In this document: piece after piece, positions 61,206 to 64,000 of the stretch
How the letters are laid out: the number at the start of each line of letters is the position of its first letter
Numbering within the stretch: the stretch's first letter is position 1
From: Teichococcus aerophilus
GTDB taxonomy: Bacteria > Pseudomonadota > Alphaproteobacteria > Acetobacterales > Acetobacteraceae
DNA: 64,000 nucleotides
Assembly: GCF_014490485.1 (NCBI RefSeq)
Contig: NZ_JACTVA010000017.1
Location: 1-64,000, forward strand
Direction: 5' to 3'
Position numbers and translations under genes: made by a program
Notes under the pieces: generated by a model
What the model was told of the DNA's origin: nothing
Seen by the model: the letters and a program-made list of their open reading frames with translations, nothing else
The model's database searches: none

Positions 61206-62792
61206 TCAGCGCGCTTCGACGGTGATGGGCGTCAGATCCTGGAACCAGCTCTGCGCCTGCACGAAGCCCCGCACCCGGGGCGACATGGCGCGCGGATTGA
61301 GGTCATGGGCCACCCACAGCATCACCGCGTCCTCGCTCATCTTCTCGTGGATGCGCGCCAGGATCGGCAAGCGCCTCTCCTCGTCGAAGGTGGAGAGCGC
61401 CTCGTTGATCAGCGCGTCCATCTCCGGGCTGTTGTAGTGGCCCCAGTTGGAGCCACGCGGCGCCGCCTGGCTGCTGGCCACGAAGCGCAGCATGCCGTTG
61501 AACGGGTCCTGCGTCGCCCGGCTGATATTGATGCCGTTGACACCCTGGTGCCGCTCACGCCCCTCGCGACCCAGTTGCAGAAGGGCGTTCCAGTCCATCA
61601 CTTGCAGATTCACCCGGAAGCCGGCCGCTTCCAGCTGCGACTTGACCAGTTCGTTCATCGGCATCGGCTGCATCTGGCCAGAGCCAGAGGTGGAGATGGC
61701 GAAGGTAATCTGGCACGGCATGCAGCCCGCTTCCTGCAACAGCGCGCGCGCCTTGGCCGGGTCGTACTCGTAGCGGACCGGATTGCCGTAATAGGCTGTG
61801 GAGGGCGGCAAGGTCGCGTAGCCTTCCAACGCCACGCCGCCCAGCATCTCCTTCATATCGGCCCGGTTCAGCGCATGGTTCGCCGCGCGCCGCACCCGGA
61901 TGTCGGCGAAGGGACCATCCACGAAGTTGAGCTGATACGCCCAGTTATGCGGATACGGGTTGGTGACGATCTGCATGCGGGAAGAGCGCAGGCGCGGAAT
62001 GGCATCCGGCGGCGGCGCCTCGATCCAATCGACCTGGCCCGAGAGCAGGGATGCCACGCGGGTCGAGGCTTCCGGCATCGGCAGCAGCACCAGCCGGTCG
62101 TGCCGGGGAATGCGCGCCTTGTCCCAGTAATCGGCGTTCCGCACCAGTTCCAGCCGCTCCCCCGGCACCATGCGGGCGAAGCGGTAGGGGCCGGTGCCGG
62201 ATGGGTTGCGCGCGAAGGCATCGGCATCGTTGCCGACTTCCGCCGAGCGGCGCGGGCTGACCATCATCAGGAAGCTGAGATTGTAAGGAAACAGGCTGTC
62301 CGGCTGCTTGGTGGTGAAGGCCACCGTATGGGCGTCCACCACCTCCACCGATTCGAAGTTCGTCAGGTAGCCGCGCGCGAAGGCGAACTGGCGCGGGTTG
62401 AACTGCGGCGTCCCTTCCTTGGTGAAGCGCTCGAAGTTCCACACCACGTCCTGCGCCGTGAAGGGCGAGCCGTCATGGAACTTCACGTCCTGCCGCAGTT
62501 GGAAGATCCATCGCCGGTTATTGGCGGGGTCCACCGACCACCCCGTCGCCAGCCCTGGCTTGATATCCGCGATCCGGTCGCCGCGCGACAGGTCCCACAA
62601 CACCAGGGAATCGTACAGGTTGTAGCCGACGAAGCGCCAGCCTTCGAAGCCCTGGTCCGGGATGCCCGCCGTCAGCGGGATATCGCCCGCCGTCATGGCC
62701 ACACGCAGTACGGTCTCCGCCCGTGCGGACGGTGTCGAGAGGTTCGCTACAATCGCCAGAGCGGCACCGAGCAAGGCAAGGCGTTGCTTCAT
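61206..62792 (-). CDS. ABC substrate-binding protein, family 5 (amidase locus)
   Basis: This 528-aa periplasmic receptor starts at the ATG at 62792, with GGAGACGAC before it, and has a signal peptide (MKQRLALLGAALAIVANLSTPSARA). Family features include DVKFHDGSPFTAQDVVWNFERF and QVDWIEAPPPDAIPRL. It is the first gene of the operon continuing through both permeases, both ATPases and the isochorismatase-like hydrolase. A frame open to 63173 is only the extension into the divergent promoter. Confidence 0.88.
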   Translation of the reverse strand: MKQRLALLGAALAIVANLSTPSARAETVLRVAMTAGDIPLTAGIPDQGFEGWRFVGYNLYDSLVLWDLSRGDRIADIKPGLATGWSVDPANNRRWIFQLRQDVKFHDGSPFTAQDVVWNFERFTKEGTPQFNPRQFAFARGYLTNFESVEVVDAHTVAFTTKQPDSLFPYNLSFLMMVSPRRSAEVGNDADAFARNPSGTGPYRFARMVPGERLELVRNADYWDKARIPRHDRLVLLPMPEASTRVASLLSGQVDWIEAPPPDAIPRLRSSRMQIVTNPYPHNWAYQLNFVDGPFADIRVRRAANHALNRADMKEMLGGVALEGYATLPPSTAYYGNPVRYEYDPAKARALLQEAGCMPCQITFAISTSGSGQMQPMPMNELVKSQLEAAGFRVNLQVMDWNALLQLGREGRERHQGVNGINISRATQDPFNGMLRFVASSQAAPRGSNWGHYNSPEMDALINEALSTFDEERRLPILARIHEKMSEDAVMLWVAHDLNPRAMSPRVRGFVQAQSWFQDLTPITVEAR

Positions 62793-63163
62793 GTCGTCTC
62801 CTTTGCCGGCGAGGAATCGCCGGGCTGGAAGCAGGGGTCCTGGCGGTCTGGCGGGCGGGCCCTTCCCCTGGCCTCCACCGTCCATCCGCGATCTGGTCTG
62901 GAAGCCTAGGACCAGCGGGATTGTATCCACAACGAAGAAATTGCCGCCTTGGCTGCCCAAGCATGGTGCAGTCGCTGCACCGCAATAATGCACAACCGTG
63001 ACGAATAGATCGCGAACTATCCTGGCCATAACTCGTTCAACGGAATCATGAGGGTGAGACGCGCACCGTATTGCCGAATCTATGGGCGAGACAAAATCTT
63101 CCCGGACGACTAACCTCTCCGAATTGCATCCAATTTCCGGATGTCGGACAGAGGAGGTTGCTG
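62793..63163. other. Divergent promoter region of the amidase and transporter operons
   Basis: About 370 bases separate the binding-protein start (minus) from the small-subunit start (plus). They hold the palindrome at 62965-62981 and an AT-richer part around 62985-63120, suitable for two promoters. No gene is seen. Confidence 0.6.
62965..62981. promoter_or_regulatory. Palindrome in the divergent promoter
   Basis: GGTGCAG, TCG, CTGCACC form a perfect 7-3-7 inverted repeat between the divergent operons. Regulators of the GntR type bind short palindromes of this kind, so the GntR gene at 55581 is the candidate partner. A hairpin or another regulator is also possible. Confidence 0.5.
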
Positions 63164-63376
63164 ATGGACCCATCCCCCGAGGAGCGGGACGCGGAGCTTG
63201 ACCTGTTGCTGCGGCGCGCAGGCCTCACCATTCCGCCCGAGCGTTATCCTGCCATCCTGCTCGGCTATCGTGAAATCCAGGCCATGATGCCGCTGCTGCG
63301 CAGCCCGCGCACCGCCGCGTCTGAACCTGCCGGCACCTATGTGCTGGATACCGTGACACGGGAGAGAGCGGCATGA
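63164..63376 (+). CDS. Small amidase subunit, AtzG/GatC-like
   Basis: This 70-aa protein (MDPSPEERDAELDLLLRRAG...) follows a strong ribosome site (GAGGAGG). Its pattern of a helical N-terminus, LTIPPERYPAILLGYREIQAMMPLL and a short tail resembles AtzG and, more distantly, GatC, small subunits that wrap around amidase-signature enzymes. Its TGA overlaps the amidase ATG (ATGA), as expected for subunits of one complex. The family call is tentative because the protein is short. Confidence 0.6.
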   Translation: MDPSPEERDAELDLLLRRAGLTIPPERYPAILLGYREIQAMMPLLRSPRTAASEPAGTYVLDTVTRERAA

Positions 63377-64000
63377 GCACGCCCGATCTGCACGATCTGC
63401 ACGATCTGCCCATCGCCGAAGCCGGGCAGCAACTCCGGGACGGCAGCCTGACCTCCCAGCGCCTGACGCGGCACTTGTTGGACCGCATGGCCACGCTGGA
63501 GCCCAGCCTGCACAGTTTCGTCCTGGTCACCGAGGAGCGCGCGATGGCCGATGCCACCCGCGCCGACGCCGAGCTGGCCGCGGGCACCGATCGCGGTCCG
63601 ATGCATGGCATCCCCTACGCGCTGAAGGATATCTACGACACCGCCGGCATCCGCACGACCTGTCATTCCAAATTGCTCATCGAGAACATTCCCGCCAAGG
63701 ACAGCGTCGTCGCCGGGAAGCTGGCTGGCGCCGGCGGCGTGCTGCTCGGCAAGCTCGCCACCCATGAATTCGCCCTTGGCGGTCCCAGCTTCGACCTGCC
63801 ATTCCCGCCCGCGCGCAACCCGTGGAATACCGACCACATCACCGGGGGCTCTTCCTCCGGCTCCGGCGCCGCCGTCGCCGCCCGGCTGGTGCGTACCGCC
63901 ATGGGCTCCGACACCGGTGGCTCCATCCGTGGCCCCGCCGCCTATTGCGGGACCGTCGGCCTGAAGCCGACCTACGGCCTGGTCAGCCGGCGTGGCGTCT
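63373..64000 (+). CDS. Amidase-signature enzyme, 3' end outside the window
   Basis: The first 209 codons show the amidase-signature family: the catalytic Lys85 in YALKDIYDTAG, the cis-Ser at about 160 in GGSSSGSGAAVA and the nucleophile Ser184 in GSDTGGSIRGPA. The family hydrolyses amide bonds of small compounds; AtzE-type members act on carboxybiuret or related ureides and need an AtzG partner. Coupling to the small subunit and the divergent uptake operon support that type of role, but glutamyl-tRNA amidotransferase A is related in sequence. The end lies beyond position 64000. Confidence 0.85.
   Translation, partial: MSTPDLHDLHDLPIAEAGQQLRDGSLTSQRLTRHLLDRMATLEPSLHSFVLVTEERAMADATRADAELAAGTDRGPMHGIPYALKDIYDTAGIRTTCHSKLLIENIPAKDSVVAGKLAGAGGVLLGKLATHEFALGGPSFDLPFPPARNPWNTDHITGGSSSGSGAAVAARLVRTAMGSDTGGSIRGPAAYCGTVGLKPTYGLVSRRGV

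Noticed and set aside
1-64000. CRISPR arrays, tRNA and rRNA genes, riboswitches
   Set aside because: No regularly spaced repeats other than the iterons and the 15-bp coding repeat, and no tRNA or rRNA signatures, were seen by eye.

Overview
The window is part of a high-GC plasmid or chromid. Its replication, partition and gene content best fit an acetic-acid-bacterium relative (Acetobacteraceae, Roseomonas-like); this is inferred from protein similarity recalled from memory, with no database search. There are no rRNA, tRNA or CRISPR features. About a dozen short uptake and catabolism clusters, each with its own LysR, GntR or IclR regulator, follow a replication and maintenance block at the left end.

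Backbone (1-9502). An IS end fragment is followed by an iteron region, an RPA-type initiator gene, a RepC-type initiator gene, and a repA-repB (ParA-ParB) pair carrying two identical 16-bp parS-like palindromes. Next comes a 28-bp site with the 11-6-11 layout of a dif site, 70 bp before a tyrosine recombinase. The recombinase gene overlaps an unrecognised gene, which in turn overlaps a plasmid-borne scpA. This looks like a complete replicate-partition-resolve-condense module and is the most unusual part of the window.

Cargo A (9693-22320). A Bug-type binding protein, D(-)-tartrate dehydratase and a LysR regulator come first. They are followed by an ECF sigma/anti-sigma remnant, a membrane diguanylate cyclase, a gene-free AT-richer stretch, an amidohydrolase coupled to a family-5 binding protein, a class III aminotransferase with a divergent IclR regulator, and a broken tyrosine recombinase.

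Cargo B (22352-38646). Four IS5-family copies of two types bound two clusters. The first cluster is LysR, phosphonoacetate hydrolase, a second alkaline-phosphatase-superfamily enzyme, and a complete peptide-type ABC transporter whose two ATPases are fused. The second is LysR, aldo-keto reductase and an MFS exporter. One IS truncates a DUF4214 gene, another supplies the stop codon of a PLP-decarboxylase gene, and two IS copies abut exactly.

Cargo C (38646-64000). This holds a PLP decarboxylase, GntR and an M81 peptidase facing a binding protein; an MFS exporter with a LysR regulator; a flavin monooxygenase coupled to a binding protein under GntR; a second GntR facing an FAH-family hydrolase and a Bug protein; remnants of an HNH endonuclease and of hipBA; and a HAD phosphatase. 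The right end is a large divergent locus. On the minus strand it has a binding protein, two permeases, two ATPases, an isochorismatase-like hydrolase and GntR. On the plus strand it has a 70-aa AtzG/GatC-like subunit and an amidase cut by the window end. Several regulators have perfect palindromes at the expected promoters, which makes their operators predictable.
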